A stretch of DNA of 64,000 bases from Deltaproteobacteria bacterium (GCA_016234935.1 JACRNL010000010.1:186001-250000); one strand, 5' to 3'. Shown: positions 28,377-36,543, numbered from the stretch's first letter. Numbers and translations are program-made. Notes: generated by a model from the sequence alone, not told the origin.

Positions 28377-29078
28377 TTATTTTTTTGCCTTAATCGGAGC
28401 CTGCCCTCGCATGTCTGAAGCGGGGGAAGAAGAAAAACCTTCACCAAGAAGGTTTTTAAGCAAGGCGTCTATCTTAGTCCTGTCGTTAGCGCGTATCAAA
28501 TCCAGCAGCGGCGAGTCTATTAACGCATTGATTACTCTTTCTTTTTTAACACGATTTACGCCTCTTTTCAATAAGTTATTGCGCGCCGCGCCGATGATCT
28601 CCGTAAATAACGCGTATTCCATGCCGATAATCTTTTCAAGATATTCCCTAACCCTTTTCGCAAGCGCAGGGGCCTTGCCGCCGGTGGATATTGCTATCGT
28701 CAGATCCCCCCTCTCGATGGCCGACGGGACGATGAACGAACAAAGGGCCGGGTCATCAACCGTGTTTACAGGTATGCCCCGCCTTGCGGCCTCCTTAAAG
28801 ACCGCCGCGTTTACGTCTTTTGAGTCCGAGGCGGCTATGACAATGGCCGCGCCCTTTAAACAGCCCTTTTCGAAGCGGCGGCTTATATGTTCGACCTTGC
28901 CCGCAAGGGCAAGCCCTTTTAGCCTCACGGTCAGCCGGGGGCTTATGACCGAGACCAGCGCGCCCGCGGACAGGAGTCCAAGCGCCTTGCGCTCGGCGAC
29001 CTTTCCGCCGCCGACAACAGCGCATCTTTTGCCCCTTATATCGAGAAAAACAGGATAGTATCTCATCAGCTCTGCCAA
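28377..29078 (-). CDS. Siroheme synthase N-terminal-type protein (precorrin-2 dehydrogenase/ferrochelatase)
   Basis: This 233-residue protein matches the Met8p/CysG N-terminal module. It oxidises precorrin-2 with NAD and probably inserts iron to give sirohaem. The N-terminal Rossmann fold reads YPVFLDIRGKRCAVVGGGKV; NTVDDPALCSFIVPS, with the conserved Asp of the active site, and GDLTIAISTGGKAPALAKR are intact. No uroporphyrinogen methyltransferase half is attached. The last residues (SSPASDMRGQAPI) are encoded by a family Z repeat, so the C-terminus has been extended or replaced. It is the promoter-proximal gene of the haem cluster, divergent from etfB. Confidence 0.9.
   Translation of the reverse strand: MAELMRYYPVFLDIRGKRCAVVGGGKVAERKALGLLSAGALVSVISPRLTVRLKGLALAGKVEHISRRFEKGCLKGAAIVIAASDSKDVNAAVFKEAARRGIPVNTVDDPALCSFIVPSAIERGDLTIAISTGGKAPALAKRVREYLEKIIGMEYALFTEIIGAARNNLLKRGVNRVKKERVINALIDSPLLDLIRANDRTKIDALLKNLLGEGFSSSPASDMRGQAPIKAKK
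28399..28427. repeat. Family Z repeat forming the 3' end of the siroheme synthase gene
   Basis: GCCTGCCCTCGCATGTCTGA plus AGCGGGGG is nearly identical to the intergenic copies at 18.78 and 57.85 kb. Here it encodes the last dozen or so residues of the protein. Confidence 0.7.
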
Positions 29079-29187
29079 TTATGACCTGATAAGATTAAAA
29101 ATCAATAAAATATTCCTTTAAAAGATTGTAATGTGCCGCGCACGGCAGGTGTTGCCTTTTCCGCGATTTTGCGATAGTAGTCATTGT

Positions 29188-29958
29188 ATGGACATTATCG
29201 TCTGCATAAAGAGGATTCCGGACACTGCCGCGAAGGTCGAGATAGACGCTGGCGGCCTTGAGATTAAAAAAGACGTCCCGTGGGTCATGAACCCTTATGA
29301 CGAATTCGCGGTTGAAGAGGCCCTGCGGATAAAGGAAAAGTTCGGCGGCAAAGTCACGCTCCTCCACGCCGGAGCGGAAGGCGGAGAGGAAGTCCTTAAA
29401 AAAGGCCTGGCAATGGGGGCGGATGAGGCGGTTTATATCAAAGACCGGTCGCTTGCCGCCCTGGACAGCATGGCCTTTGCAAAGGTTCTGTCCGCCGTTA
29501 TAAAAACAAAACCATTTGACGTCATTCTTTGCGGCAGGATGGGCATGGACACGGCCTCCGGCCTGCTTGGCGGCGCGCTTGCCGCGCTCTTGAAGATACC
29601 TTGCGTTCCGGCCATCAAAAAACTGACGATATTCCCGCAGAAAACAGCCTTAGCCGCGCGCGAGATAGAAGGGGGCATGGAGACCGTCCAATGCCCTTTG
29701 CCTGCCTTATTTACAGCGCATAAAGGCCTTAACGAGCCGAGATATCCTTCCCTTTCCGGCATAATGCGCTCAAAAAAACAGGAGATAAAATATATAACGC
29801 CCGCATCTCTTGGCATCATGCCAGACGTTGCAGACTTAAAAAGAACGGCCCTTTCCTACCCGACAAGCTCGCGTAAATCCGCTATACTTAAAGGCGACGC
29901 AAGCGCGCAGGCGAAGGAAGCAATTAAATTCCTCAGAGACGAGGTGAAGATAATTTGA
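29188..29958 (+). CDS. etfB: Electron transfer flavoprotein beta subunit (FixA/EtfB)
   Basis: This is the nucleotide-binding subunit of the ETF heterodimer, which takes electrons from acyl-CoA dehydrogenases or NADH. Of the 256 residues, the start DIIVCIKRIPDTAAKVEID is typical, and so is VPWVMNPYDEFAVEEALR. A later REIEGGMETVQCPLPAL and EPRYPSLSGIMRSKK complete the family signature. The start ATG at 29188 is chosen because upstream codons are not ETF-like. The stop overlaps the TTG start of etfA. The order etfB-etfA-fixC-fixX is that of FixABCX complexes. Confidence 0.93.
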   Translation: MDIIVCIKRIPDTAAKVEIDAGGLEIKKDVPWVMNPYDEFAVEEALRIKEKFGGKVTLLHAGAEGGEEVLKKGLAMGADEAVYIKDRSLAALDSMAFAKVLSAVIKTKPFDVILCGRMGMDTASGLLGGALAALLKIPCVPAIKKLTIFPQKTALAAREIEGGMETVQCPLPALFTAHKGLNEPRYPSLSGIMRSKKQEIKYITPASLGIMPDVADLKRTALSYPTSSRKSAILKGDASAQAKEAIKFLRDEVKII

Positions 29959-30920
29959 TCTGGGTGCTCGGCGAACTCAGGGGTTCCTCCATCGCCCCTT
30001 CCACCTTCGAGGCGCTTTACGCCGGGCGCATCCTGTCCAAGGGATTGAAGACAGGGCTAAACCTCGTCTTCGTCGGACACGACATAAAAATCCAGCCTGA
30101 AGCCATACTGAAAAAAGCCGATAAAATCTACCTGTTGGAGCATGAACTTCTCAATGTTTACACGTCTTCAGCCTGCGGAGCGGCTGTCGAAAGGTTCCTT
30201 GCGGACAAGGACGCCGCCGCTATCATAACGCCCGCTTCGCTCTTTGGCAGGGACGCGGCCCCTGCCCTTGCAGTGCCGCTCGATATGGCCTGCATTGCGA
30301 ACGTCAGCTCTCTGGATGCAAGGGATGGGATAATACTTGTCAAACGTCCGCTCTACGGCGGCAAGATAATCGAAACGCTTTCGCTGAAAGGGCGCGCGGT
30401 CATTTCCGTCATGCCGAGGGCCTTCAAGGCCGCCGAAGACATGGACTATGACGGCGAGATAATCAGCGTTGATGCATCGCTTGGCGAAACGGATTGCCCC
30501 GTAAGCGTAAAAGAAACGGTAAAAGAAGGCGGCGCAAGGGACATCACCGAGGCTGACATTCTTGTGTCCGGCGGAAGGGGCATGGAAAACGCGGAAAACT
30601 TCAGTCTGCTAAAGGAACTCGCCGACGCGCTTGGCGGACAGGTTGCCGCGTCAAGGGCCGCCGTGGACGCCGGGTGGGCGCCGCCTTCCATTCAGGTGGG
30701 ACAGACCGGCAGGACCGTTGCCCCGAAGCTCTACGTAGCCTGCGCCATCTCCGGCGCGCCTCAGCACCTTGCCGGAATAAGAGGCGCGAAATACGTCATC
30801 GCCATAAACAAAGACCCTGACGCGCCCATATGCAAGGAGGCCGACCTCTGCATGACCGGCAACGTCTTCGAGATCATACCTGCATTGATAAAGGAAATAA
30901 AGGCGGCGGCTTTGAGATAA
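29955..30920 (+). CDS. etfA: Electron transfer flavoprotein alpha subunit (FixB/EtfA)
   Basis: This is the FAD-binding subunit of the ETF (321 residues). The C-terminal FAD domain shows VSGGRGMENAENFSLLKELA, the motif QVGQTGRTVAPKLYVAC and the SGAPQHLAGI loop, ending in NKDPDAPICKEADL. The start is a TTG (29955) within TTGA, overlapping etfB by four bases, with GAGGTGAAG upstream. EtfA of bifurcating systems keeps this FAD site, so the motifs alone do not separate bifurcating from simple ETFs. Confidence 0.93.
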   Translation: MIWVLGELRGSSIAPSTFEALYAGRILSKGLKTGLNLVFVGHDIKIQPEAILKKADKIYLLEHELLNVYTSSACGAAVERFLADKDAAAIITPASLFGRDAAPALAVPLDMACIANVSSLDARDGIILVKRPLYGGKIIETLSLKGRAVISVMPRAFKAAEDMDYDGEIISVDASLGETDCPVSVKETVKEGGARDITEADILVSGGRGMENAENFSLLKELADALGGQVAASRAAVDAGWAPPSIQVGQTGRTVAPKLYVACAISGAPQHLAGIRGAKYVIAINKDPDAPICKEADLCMTGNVFEIIPALIKEIKAAALR

Positions 30921-30968
30921 AAGGGCGGCCTTCCATCTTAATAAAAGGATTTCAAAGCGTATCTCGTT

Positions 30969-32270
30969 ATGGCCGATAGATTCGACTGCATCATAGTGGG
31001 CGCGGGCCCTGCCGGCTGCGCGGCGGCGTATAAATTGGCCTCAGACGGCATGAGCGTCATCGTCTTTGAGCGCGGGGAGTATCCCGGCTCGAAGAACATG
31101 TCCGGCGGCATACTTTACTCGACCATCCTGAATAAACTCATCCCTGAATTCTGGAAGGAGGCGCCTGTTGAGAGGCACGTAACCAGGCGCAGATATTCCA
31201 TGCTCTCAAAGGATTCCGAAGCCGCGCTTGACGTTAATATAAACGCCTTTAGCGAGCCGCCATACAACAACAGTTTTACGGTCCTGCGCGCAAAGTTCGA
31301 CAGGTGGTTCGCCAAAAAAGCCGAGGACGCGGGCGCGCTGATTGTCACCGAAGCCGTGGTGGACGGCTTCATAACGGACAATGAAAAAATAACGGGCGTA
31401 AAGGTTAGGATGGAAGGCGGAGAAGTCCTTGCCGGCGCGGTCATCCTCGCTGACGGGGCGAATTCGCTCCTTTCCGAAAAGGCCGGGCTGAGGGAAAAGC
31501 CCGCCGCAAAGGAGATGATACTCGGCGTGAAGGAGATAATAAGCCTTCCGAAAGAGGTCATAGAAGACAGGTTTTCCCTTGAAGGCGGTCAGGGCGCGGC
31601 GCTGGAGTTCTTCGGCCAGTGCCTTGGCGGCTTTGCCGGACAGGGTTTCATCTACACGAACGCGGACTGCCTGTCCGTTGGCATAGGATGCCCGATTTCC
31701 GTTTTACAGGAAAACGGCCTGAAGCCGGCGGGCCTTATCGAGGCATTCAAAAAACACCCGTCCGTAAGAAATCTCCTGCGCGGCGGACGCATTGAAGAGT
31801 ACGGCGCCCACATGATACCCGAAGGCGGCTTCAGCGCCATGCCGGAGCTTACGAAAGACGGCCTTATCCTTTGCGGGGACGCGGGGGGGCTTGTCAACCC
31901 GTCGCTTTACAAGGAAGGCTCAAACCTCGCAATGGCCTCCGGCGTATTTGCCGCCGAGACGGTCATTGAGGCGAAAAAGAGAGGCGATTTCTCAAAGGCC
32001 GCGCTTGACGCCTACGTGGAAAAACTTGAAAACAGCTTTGTCCTCAAAGACATGAAAAGATTTAAAGACGCGCCTGAAATCCTGCGCAAAGCGCCTGAAC
32101 TTTTCAAGGAGTATCCGGAGGAGCTTTTAGAGCTCCTCAGACTGCATTTCACCGTATCCGAGGCAAGCAAAGACGAAGTTCATGGTGAACTTCGCAGGTC
32201 TTTTAAGGGCAAAGTCCCGGCGTGGAGGCTCCTTAAAAACCTCTGGAAGCTGAGGAGGATTATCTCATGA
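30969..32270 (+). CDS. fixC: FixC/EtfC-type flavoprotein (ETF-quinone oxidoreductase, FAD subunit)
   Basis: This 433-residue flavoprotein belongs to the geranylgeranyl reductase/ETF-QO group. It binds FAD through CIIVGAGPAGCAAAYKL and contains GILYSTILNKLIP, ILADGANSLLSEKAGL and LCGDAGGLVNPS. It lacks the fused iron-sulphur domain of mitochondrial ETF-QO; that domain is the next gene, as in FixC/FixX. It passes electrons from ETF to quinone at the inner membrane surface. Its stop overlaps the fixX start (ATGA). Confidence 0.9.
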   Translation: MADRFDCIIVGAGPAGCAAAYKLASDGMSVIVFERGEYPGSKNMSGGILYSTILNKLIPEFWKEAPVERHVTRRRYSMLSKDSEAALDVNINAFSEPPYNNSFTVLRAKFDRWFAKKAEDAGALIVTEAVVDGFITDNEKITGVKVRMEGGEVLAGAVILADGANSLLSEKAGLREKPAAKEMILGVKEIISLPKEVIEDRFSLEGGQGAALEFFGQCLGGFAGQGFIYTNADCLSVGIGCPISVLQENGLKPAGLIEAFKKHPSVRNLLRGGRIEEYGAHMIPEGGFSAMPELTKDGLILCGDAGGLVNPSLYKEGSNLAMASGVFAAETVIEAKKRGDFSKAALDAYVEKLENSFVLKDMKRFKDAPEILRKAPELFKEYPEELLELLRLHFTVSEASKDEVHGELRRSFKGKVPAWRLLKNLWKLRRIIS

Positions 32271-32593
32271 GCAACCCCCTGAGGGGGCCGAGCCCCGGCC
32301 TTGAACCGCTTGAAGAAAAGACTCTGGCTGAAAAACTCTTTCTCGTCAGGTTCAAGGTTGACTCCGCGAGCCACCTTATCCTCAATAAAGACTTATGCCT
32401 TGATTGCACCGTGCGCGCCTGCCTTGTCATCTGCCCGTCAGAGGTCTATAAATGGACGGAGGGCAGGCCGGAGATAACCGTTTCATACGAAGGATGCCTT
32501 GAATGCGGCGCCTGCAGAATTGCCTGCGCCAGCGGCGCGATAGACTGGCGCAGCCCCAGAGGGGGCTTCGGAGTTTGTTATAAATTCGGGTAG
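32267..32593 (+). CDS. fixX: FixX-type ferredoxin
   Basis: This small iron-sulphur protein (108 residues) partners FixC. Cys-rich segments are CLDCTVRACLVICPS and CLECGACRIACASGAI, giving probably one [4Fe-4S] cluster plus extra cysteines as in FixX. The N-terminal residues NPLRGPSPGLEPL do not look like FixX and are encoded by a family Y palindrome (32274-32300), directly after the start codon. The true family homology begins around KLFLVRFKVDSASHLIL. The ATGA overlap with fixC shows that the repeat-containing start is the used one. Confidence 0.9.
   Translation: MSNPLRGPSPGLEPLEEKTLAEKLFLVRFKVDSASHLILNKDLCLDCTVRACLVICPSEVYKWTEGRPEITVSYEGCLECGACRIACASGAIDWRSPRGGFGVCYKFG
32274..32300. repeat. 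Family Y palindrome at the very start of fixX
   Basis: AACCCCCTGAGGGGGCCGAG followed by CCCCGG, read in frame from codon 3. It matches the reverse-orientation copies in the M1 peptidase and lipA. Confidence 0.65.
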
Positions 32594-32632
32594 CTGCAAA
32601 ACTTCCCTTTTTTCAAATGGGATAGTTTTATT

Positions 32633-32710
32633 CCTCCCCAGCACCACTTTCCATTATCGAGAGTTTTTGCTTAATACAAACATTGGCAATAGAAAGTGGT
32701 GCTGGGGAGG
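32633..32710. repeat. Perfect 19-bp inverted repeat in the fixX/acyl-CoA dehydrogenase gap
   Basis: CCTCCCCAGCACCACTTTC (32633-32651) and its exact complement (32692-32710) surround 40 AT-rich bases; pairing extends a few more bases inward with one mismatch. There is no T-run after either arm, so it is not a standard terminator. It may be a miniature inverted-repeat element or an mRNA-stabilising structure. Confidence 0.75.
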
Positions 32711-32792
32711 ATAGGGAGGATTTAAGACGTTGCAGTATGGCAGGATGATCATTAAAGACATGCGGTGAAAGACACCATTATGGAATCCCCTT

Positions 32793-32832
32793 AGCCCCTT
32801 GAAGGGGTTCAACCCCCTTTTACAAAGGGGGG
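32793..32832. repeat. Family Y palindrome upstream of the acyl-CoA dehydrogenase
   Basis: GCCCCTTGAAGGGGTTCAAC, then CCCCTTTTACAAAGGGGGG: two adjacent palindromes just before the gene's leader. Confidence 0.6.
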
Positions 32833-32864
32833 ACACGTCGAAATATTAACCTTTGGAGGGCACA

Positions 32865-34019
32865 ATGGACTTTGAGCTTAGCGACGAGCAAAAGATGATA
32901 AAAGAGACCGCCAAACGCTTCTCCGACGAGGTCATCGCCCCTGTTGCGCGGGAGAACGACATCCTTGAACGCTTCCCTTCGGATATTCTGAAAAAACTCG
33001 CCGCGGTCGGCTTTCTTGGCGGCCCTGTGCCGCCGGCCTACGGCGGGGCCGGCCTTGACTTCATAAGCGACGCCATCATATTCGAGGAAATCGGCAGAGG
33101 CTGTTCGTCCGTAAGGACTATCCTCTCGGTGCAGGTATCGCTTGTCGAGCTTATCATCCTGAAGTGGGGCACCGAGGCGCAGAAGAAAAAATACCTGCCC
33201 AAACTATGCAAAGGAGAGCTACTCGGCTCGTTCGCCCTCACGGAACCGGGGGCGGGAAGCGACCCGGCAGGCTTGAAGTCAACGGCCTGTAAAAAAGGCA
33301 GCGGGTGGGTCTTGAACGGCTCAAAGACATGGATATCCACCGGCGGCGTGGCCGACGTCTGCATAGTCTTTGCCCTGACCGACCCGTCAAAAGGAAGTAA
33401 GGGCATCTCCGCCTTTATCATCGAAAAAGGAATGGCAGGCTTCACCACGAAGGAGATAAAGGGCAAGCTCGGATTAAGGGCGGCGGACACGGCGGAGCTT
33501 TTTTTTAAAGACTGCCCCATGCCCGGGGACGCGCTTTTGGGAAATGAGAACGAAGGGTTGAAGATAGCCCTGTCCGCGCTTGACAACGGCAGATACGGAG
33601 TGGCCGCCGGCTGCGTGGGCATCATGCAGGGGTGCATTGACGCATGCGTAAAATACTCGAAGGAGCGCATGCAGTTCGGCAAACCCATAGCGTCCTTCCA
33701 GCTCGTCCAGGACATGATAGCGCGCATGGCCGTTGACTGCGACGCCGCGCGGCTTCTGGTCTACCGCGCCGGACATCTCAAGAACAAGGGCGTGAGGAAC
33801 ACGCTTGAGACCTCGATGGCAAAATACTTCGCCAGCGAGGCGGCCGTTCGCGCCGCCACCGACGCCATACAGGTGCACGGCGGCTACGGCTACTCCAACG
33901 AATACCCCGTCGAAAGATACCTGAGAGACGCCAAAGTGGCGACCATCTACGAAGGCACGTCGCAGATACAAAAACTCATAATCGGGGAAAACCTTTTAGG
34001 GGTAAGGGCGTTTGTGTAG
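32865..34019 (+). CDS. Acyl-CoA dehydrogenase (short/medium-chain type)
   Basis: This FAD-dependent enzyme oxidises an acyl-CoA to the enoyl-CoA and passes electrons to ETF. The family layout is complete: the N-terminal helix MDFELSDEQKMIKETAKRF, the flavin loop FALTEPGAGSDPAG, NGSKTWISTGGVAD, the middle beta domain, the C-terminal helices with QFGKPIASFQLVQDM, and YEGTSQIQKLIIG bearing the catalytic Glu (about residue 364). The start ATG 32865 follows a GGAGG ribosome binding site. Neighbouring etfBA-fixCX genes are its likely electron acceptors. The exact chain length cannot be judged; butyryl-CoA is plausible given hbd and thiolase genes further on. Confidence 0.92.
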   Translation: MDFELSDEQKMIKETAKRFSDEVIAPVARENDILERFPSDILKKLAAVGFLGGPVPPAYGGAGLDFISDAIIFEEIGRGCSSVRTILSVQVSLVELIILKWGTEAQKKKYLPKLCKGELLGSFALTEPGAGSDPAGLKSTACKKGSGWVLNGSKTWISTGGVADVCIVFALTDPSKGSKGISAFIIEKGMAGFTTKEIKGKLGLRAADTAELFFKDCPMPGDALLGNENEGLKIALSALDNGRYGVAAGCVGIMQGCIDACVKYSKERMQFGKPIASFQLVQDMIARMAVDCDAARLLVYRAGHLKNKGVRNTLETSMAKYFASEAAVRAATDAIQVHGGYGYSNEYPVERYLRDAKVATIYEGTSQIQKLIIGENLLGVRAFV

Positions 34020-34051
34020 GGAAGGGAATGGCTATTACACTTCAGGGCAAA

Positions 34052-34282
34052 TCAGCAATCCTTAACAAGATCAAAAAATCTTTCTCTACTCATGCAAGCG
34101 GTTCTCATGTTGCTTTTAATGATATCTATCCCGACTTCGGAATATTTAGGAATTATTACTGGACGAGCAACCCCTGACTTCACCATAACGATATGATCTC
34201 CGCGTTCTCTGTCTTTACGGAAACCATCTTTTTCAAAAACACAAACTAACTTTTTCCAGTGAAGGGCAGTTAGGCGTGGCAC
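34052..34282 (-). CDS. hicA: HicA-type toxin (mRNA interferase)
   Basis: This 76-residue HicA/YcfA-family protein has a double-stranded-RNA-binding-like fold that cleaves mRNA. The pattern is WKKLVCVFEKDGFRKDRERG, then the catalytic His in GDHIVMVK, then the PKYSEVGIDIIKSNMR helix and SRERFFDLV. The start is GTG, overlapping hicB by 13 bases. The order antitoxin-then-toxin matches one of the two known HicBA layouts. It lies in DNA more AT-rich than its surroundings, which suggests horizontal acquisition. Confidence 0.85.
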   Translation of the reverse strand: MPRLTALHWKKLVCVFEKDGFRKDRERGDHIVMVKSGVARPVIIPKYSEVGIDIIKSNMRTACMSRERFFDLVKDC

Positions 34283-34611
34283 TGATGATGTTCGTCCTTT
34301 TTATGTATGATATTAAAAGGTATCGGAATATCAAGGCTTTCAAAACGAGATGGAAAGGGTTTTTTGGCAACCCGTTTCCCTATAATTCCCATTCTTACAG
34401 GAACAAAACCACTTTCCTTTAGAACTTCATCAAGTGTGCCTCTTTCTAAACATGACAAAAAGAACAAGCTTAAAGCTTCAACAAGATTATCCAATGCCTT
34501 TTTCTTGGTTTCGCCCTGAGAGCAGACATCAAGAATAGGGCAATATGACACATAAAACCTACCCTTTTTCTTGACAGTAGCCGGAACTTTCATTTTCATT
34601 GCTATCTGCAT
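34270..34611 (-). CDS. hicB: HicB-type antitoxin
   Basis: This 113-residue protein has the HicB degraded-RNaseH fold: YVSYCPILDVCSQGETKKKA followed by LDNLVEALSLFFLSC. It would neutralise HicA and may repress the operon. A GGGGG-rich ribosome binding site precedes the ATG at 34611. The C-terminal tail (DEHHQCHA) has no clear DNA-binding domain, so autoregulation is uncertain. The upstream 228 bases are strongly AT-rich. Confidence 0.85.
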   Translation of the reverse strand: MQIAMKMKVPATVKKKGRFYVSYCPILDVCSQGETKKKALDNLVEALSLFFLSCLERGTLDEVLKESGFVPVRMGIIGKRVAKKPFPSRFESLDIPIPFNIIHKKDEHHQCHA

Positions 34612-34839
34612 CTCATTACCCCCATATTTGAAAGATCAACATAATTAACCCTATTAACAACCTTCTGTCAACTTTTATTATATATTATATATTGCATTTT
34701 TTCTACCCCTTGTCTGCACACACCATTTTATCGTTGCAGCCTTGGACACTCCAGCGCCAATTGTATGCCAGACTTTGCCCTATTACGTAATTTTTAAATT
34801 TTTTTTCCTTACCCCTTAAGACAGAGGTGAGCCTCCCCC
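34612..34839. other. AT-rich intergenic region upstream of hicBA
   Basis: No gene was seen. The stretch includes TTATTATATATTATATATTG and other A/T runs in contrast to the GC-rich surroundings, and probably holds the hicB promoter. It ends at the stop of the next minus-strand gene. Confidence 0.5.
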
Positions 34840-35583
34840 CTACTCCCCCACCTCGGCCCTTGCGTCCCTGTCAAACGGGTTTGTCCTTATGGCGAGGGAA
34901 AAGAGATACGGGTAGCTCCCCTTCAGGTGCTTCATATAGAAAAGCCACTCCTTCACGAGCGCGGCGTACGCGCGTTTGATGTCGCCCTTCAGATGAATGA
35001 CGTCGGCATCCGGCAGTCTCATCAAGTCGTCCCTGTGCTCAAGCTCATCAACAAGATGGAAGACCGCAAAGAGCAGGTCTGTGAAGGATTCATGCTCAAG
35101 GAGGGACGGGTTCTCCAGCATGCGCACCAGAAAATCCCGCTTTGTCGCTAAAAATGCCTTTAACCCTTTAAGGTCTGACATGCTGACGTCAACGTCATAC
35201 TCATAGGTCAATATGCGCAGGGCGACGGCGTTGAACTCATCGTCCGTGCCGTGCGGGTTCAGAACAAGCTCTTTTCTTATCCGCTCGATATTGCGGTCAT
35301 GGGACGAAAACCGAACAAGAAGATGCGTGCCCATTTCGCTGAAAAAGACGCCTATGACCATATTGAGCTTTTCAAGCCTCTCTTTAGCCTCACGGACTGA
35401 GAGGAACTTTTCTATTATCACGGTGACTATCAATACCTCGAGGGGAAGAAAGGCGAGGTCCGTAAGGAAGTAGATAAAGATGTGATGGTAGTCCCTGAAT
35501 ATCGCATAGTGGGCGAGATACAGCAGGGACGACGTTGCGACAAGGGCTGCGCCTGCGGCCAACTGCCATTTAAAACTTTTCAT
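34840..35583 (-). CDS. Membrane-anchored protein of unknown function
   Basis: This 247-residue protein is not recognised as a named family. Two N-terminal membrane segments (about residues 8-28, LAAGAALVATSSLLYLAH, and 35-62, IFIYFLTDLAFLPLEVLIVT) are joined by a short loop. A charged, helical cytoplasmic domain of about 185 residues begins with a coiled-coil-like REAKERLEKLNMVIGVFFSE. Conserved-looking His/Asp/Glu residues occur (VDELEHRDDLMRLPDADVIH), but no catalytic motif is apparent. It is monocistronic, with hbd-glk upstream ending at a terminator. Confidence 0.75.
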   Translation of the reverse strand: MKSFKWQLAAGAALVATSSLLYLAHYAIFRDYHHIFIYFLTDLAFLPLEVLIVTVIIEKFLSVREAKERLEKLNMVIGVFFSEMGTHLLVRFSSHDRNIERIRKELVLNPHGTDDEFNAVALRILTYEYDVDVSMSDLKGLKAFLATKRDFLVRMLENPSLLEHESFTDLLFAVFHLVDELEHRDDLMRLPDADVIHLKGDIKRAYAALVKEWLFYMKHLKGSYPYLFSLAIRTNPFDRDARAEVGE

Positions 35584-35647
35584 GTATGATACTACTCTCC
35601 CTGTAACAACGGCTTGTGCTCACGCCCGCCGGGCGTCTGATGTCAGG

Positions 35648-35704
35648 AAAGGCCGTCATGGAGTCTGCCGGGATTACAGACGGCAGCGGCGCATCACGGC
35701 CTTT
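35648..35704 (-). terminator. Stem-loop after hbd
   Basis: AAAGGCCGT and ACGGCCTTT form a 9-bp stem closing a structured loop with an inner TCTGCCG/CGGCAG-type hairpin. On the minus strand it follows the hbd stop by 5 bases and is followed by a short T-run. Confidence 0.55.
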
Positions 35705-35709
35705 ATGCT

Positions 35710-36543
35710 TCAGGCGTACCTGTAAAACCCCTCTTTCGTCTTCCTGCCGAGCTTGCCTTCTTTTACAAGGGCGTCGAGCATGGCCGTGGGCTTGTAGCGT
35801 TCGTCTTTAAGCCCGTCATAAAGGGTCGTCATGATCTCTTTGCATACGTCAAGGCCGATGAAGTCGGCAAGTTCTATAGGCCCCATGGGGTGGTTCATGC
35901 CGAACTTCATGACGATGTCAATGTCCTCTTTTTTCGCGGCCCCGCTCTCAAGAAGCCTCAATGCCTCGCCGATGAGCGCGAACAGGAGGCGGTTCGAGAT
36001 AAAGCCGGGCGAGTCGTTTGTGAGGGCCGTGACCTTCTCAATGCTGCCGGCGGCCTCCATCACGGCGGCTACCGTCTCGCCTGACGTCTCGTCCCCTTTT
36101 ATGACCTCCACAAGCAGCATGACCTTCGGCGGGTTCATGAAATGCATTCCGGCAAAACGCGCCGGGTTGTCAACGGACCTGGCAAGCTCGTTTACGGAAA
36201 GGGCCGAAGTGTTCGTGGCAATGATCGCGTCTTTCCGGCAGATGCCGGAAAGGGCCTTAAAGACCTTTTTCTTGACAGCCATGTCCTCAAGCACGGCCTC
36301 GACGACAAGGTCGGCTTCTTTTACGTCCGCCATGTCCGTGGTTGTCGCAATCATGCCGCTGACTTTATCCCACAGTTCCGGCCGCGTATGCTCCTTTATG
36401 CGCCCAAGGGCGGCCTTCAGGACTGTCTCGTCAATATCCACAAGCGTCACCTGATAGCCGTGGAGGGCAAAGACCTGAGCGATGCCGCCGCCCATAGTCC
36501 CCGCCCCGATGACGCCGATTTTGCGAATCTTCCTTGCGTTCAT
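35710..36543 (-). CDS. hbd: 3-hydroxybutyryl-CoA dehydrogenase
   Basis: This NAD(P)-dependent 3-hydroxyacyl-CoA dehydrogenase has 277 residues, the short monofunctional form. The Rossmann loop is KIGVIGAGTMGGGIAQVFA. The catalytic His is in FAGMHFMNPPKVM with the partner Glu downstream (VEVIKGDETS), and NDSPGFISNRLLFALIGEAL precedes the C-terminal dimer domain, which includes GMNHPMGPIELADFIGLD. It interconverts acetoacetyl-CoA and 3-hydroxybutyryl-CoA. It overlaps the glk gene by 4 bases, a curious pairing of fatty-acid and sugar metabolism. Confidence 0.93.
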   Translation of the reverse strand: MNARKIRKIGVIGAGTMGGGIAQVFALHGYQVTLVDIDETVLKAALGRIKEHTRPELWDKVSGMIATTTDMADVKEADLVVEAVLEDMAVKKKVFKALSGICRKDAIIATNTSALSVNELARSVDNPARFAGMHFMNPPKVMLLVEVIKGDETSGETVAAVMEAAGSIEKVTALTNDSPGFISNRLLFALIGEALRLLESGAAKKEDIDIVMKFGMNHPMGPIELADFIGLDVCKEIMTTLYDGLKDERYKPTAMLDALVKEGKLGRKTKEGFYRYA

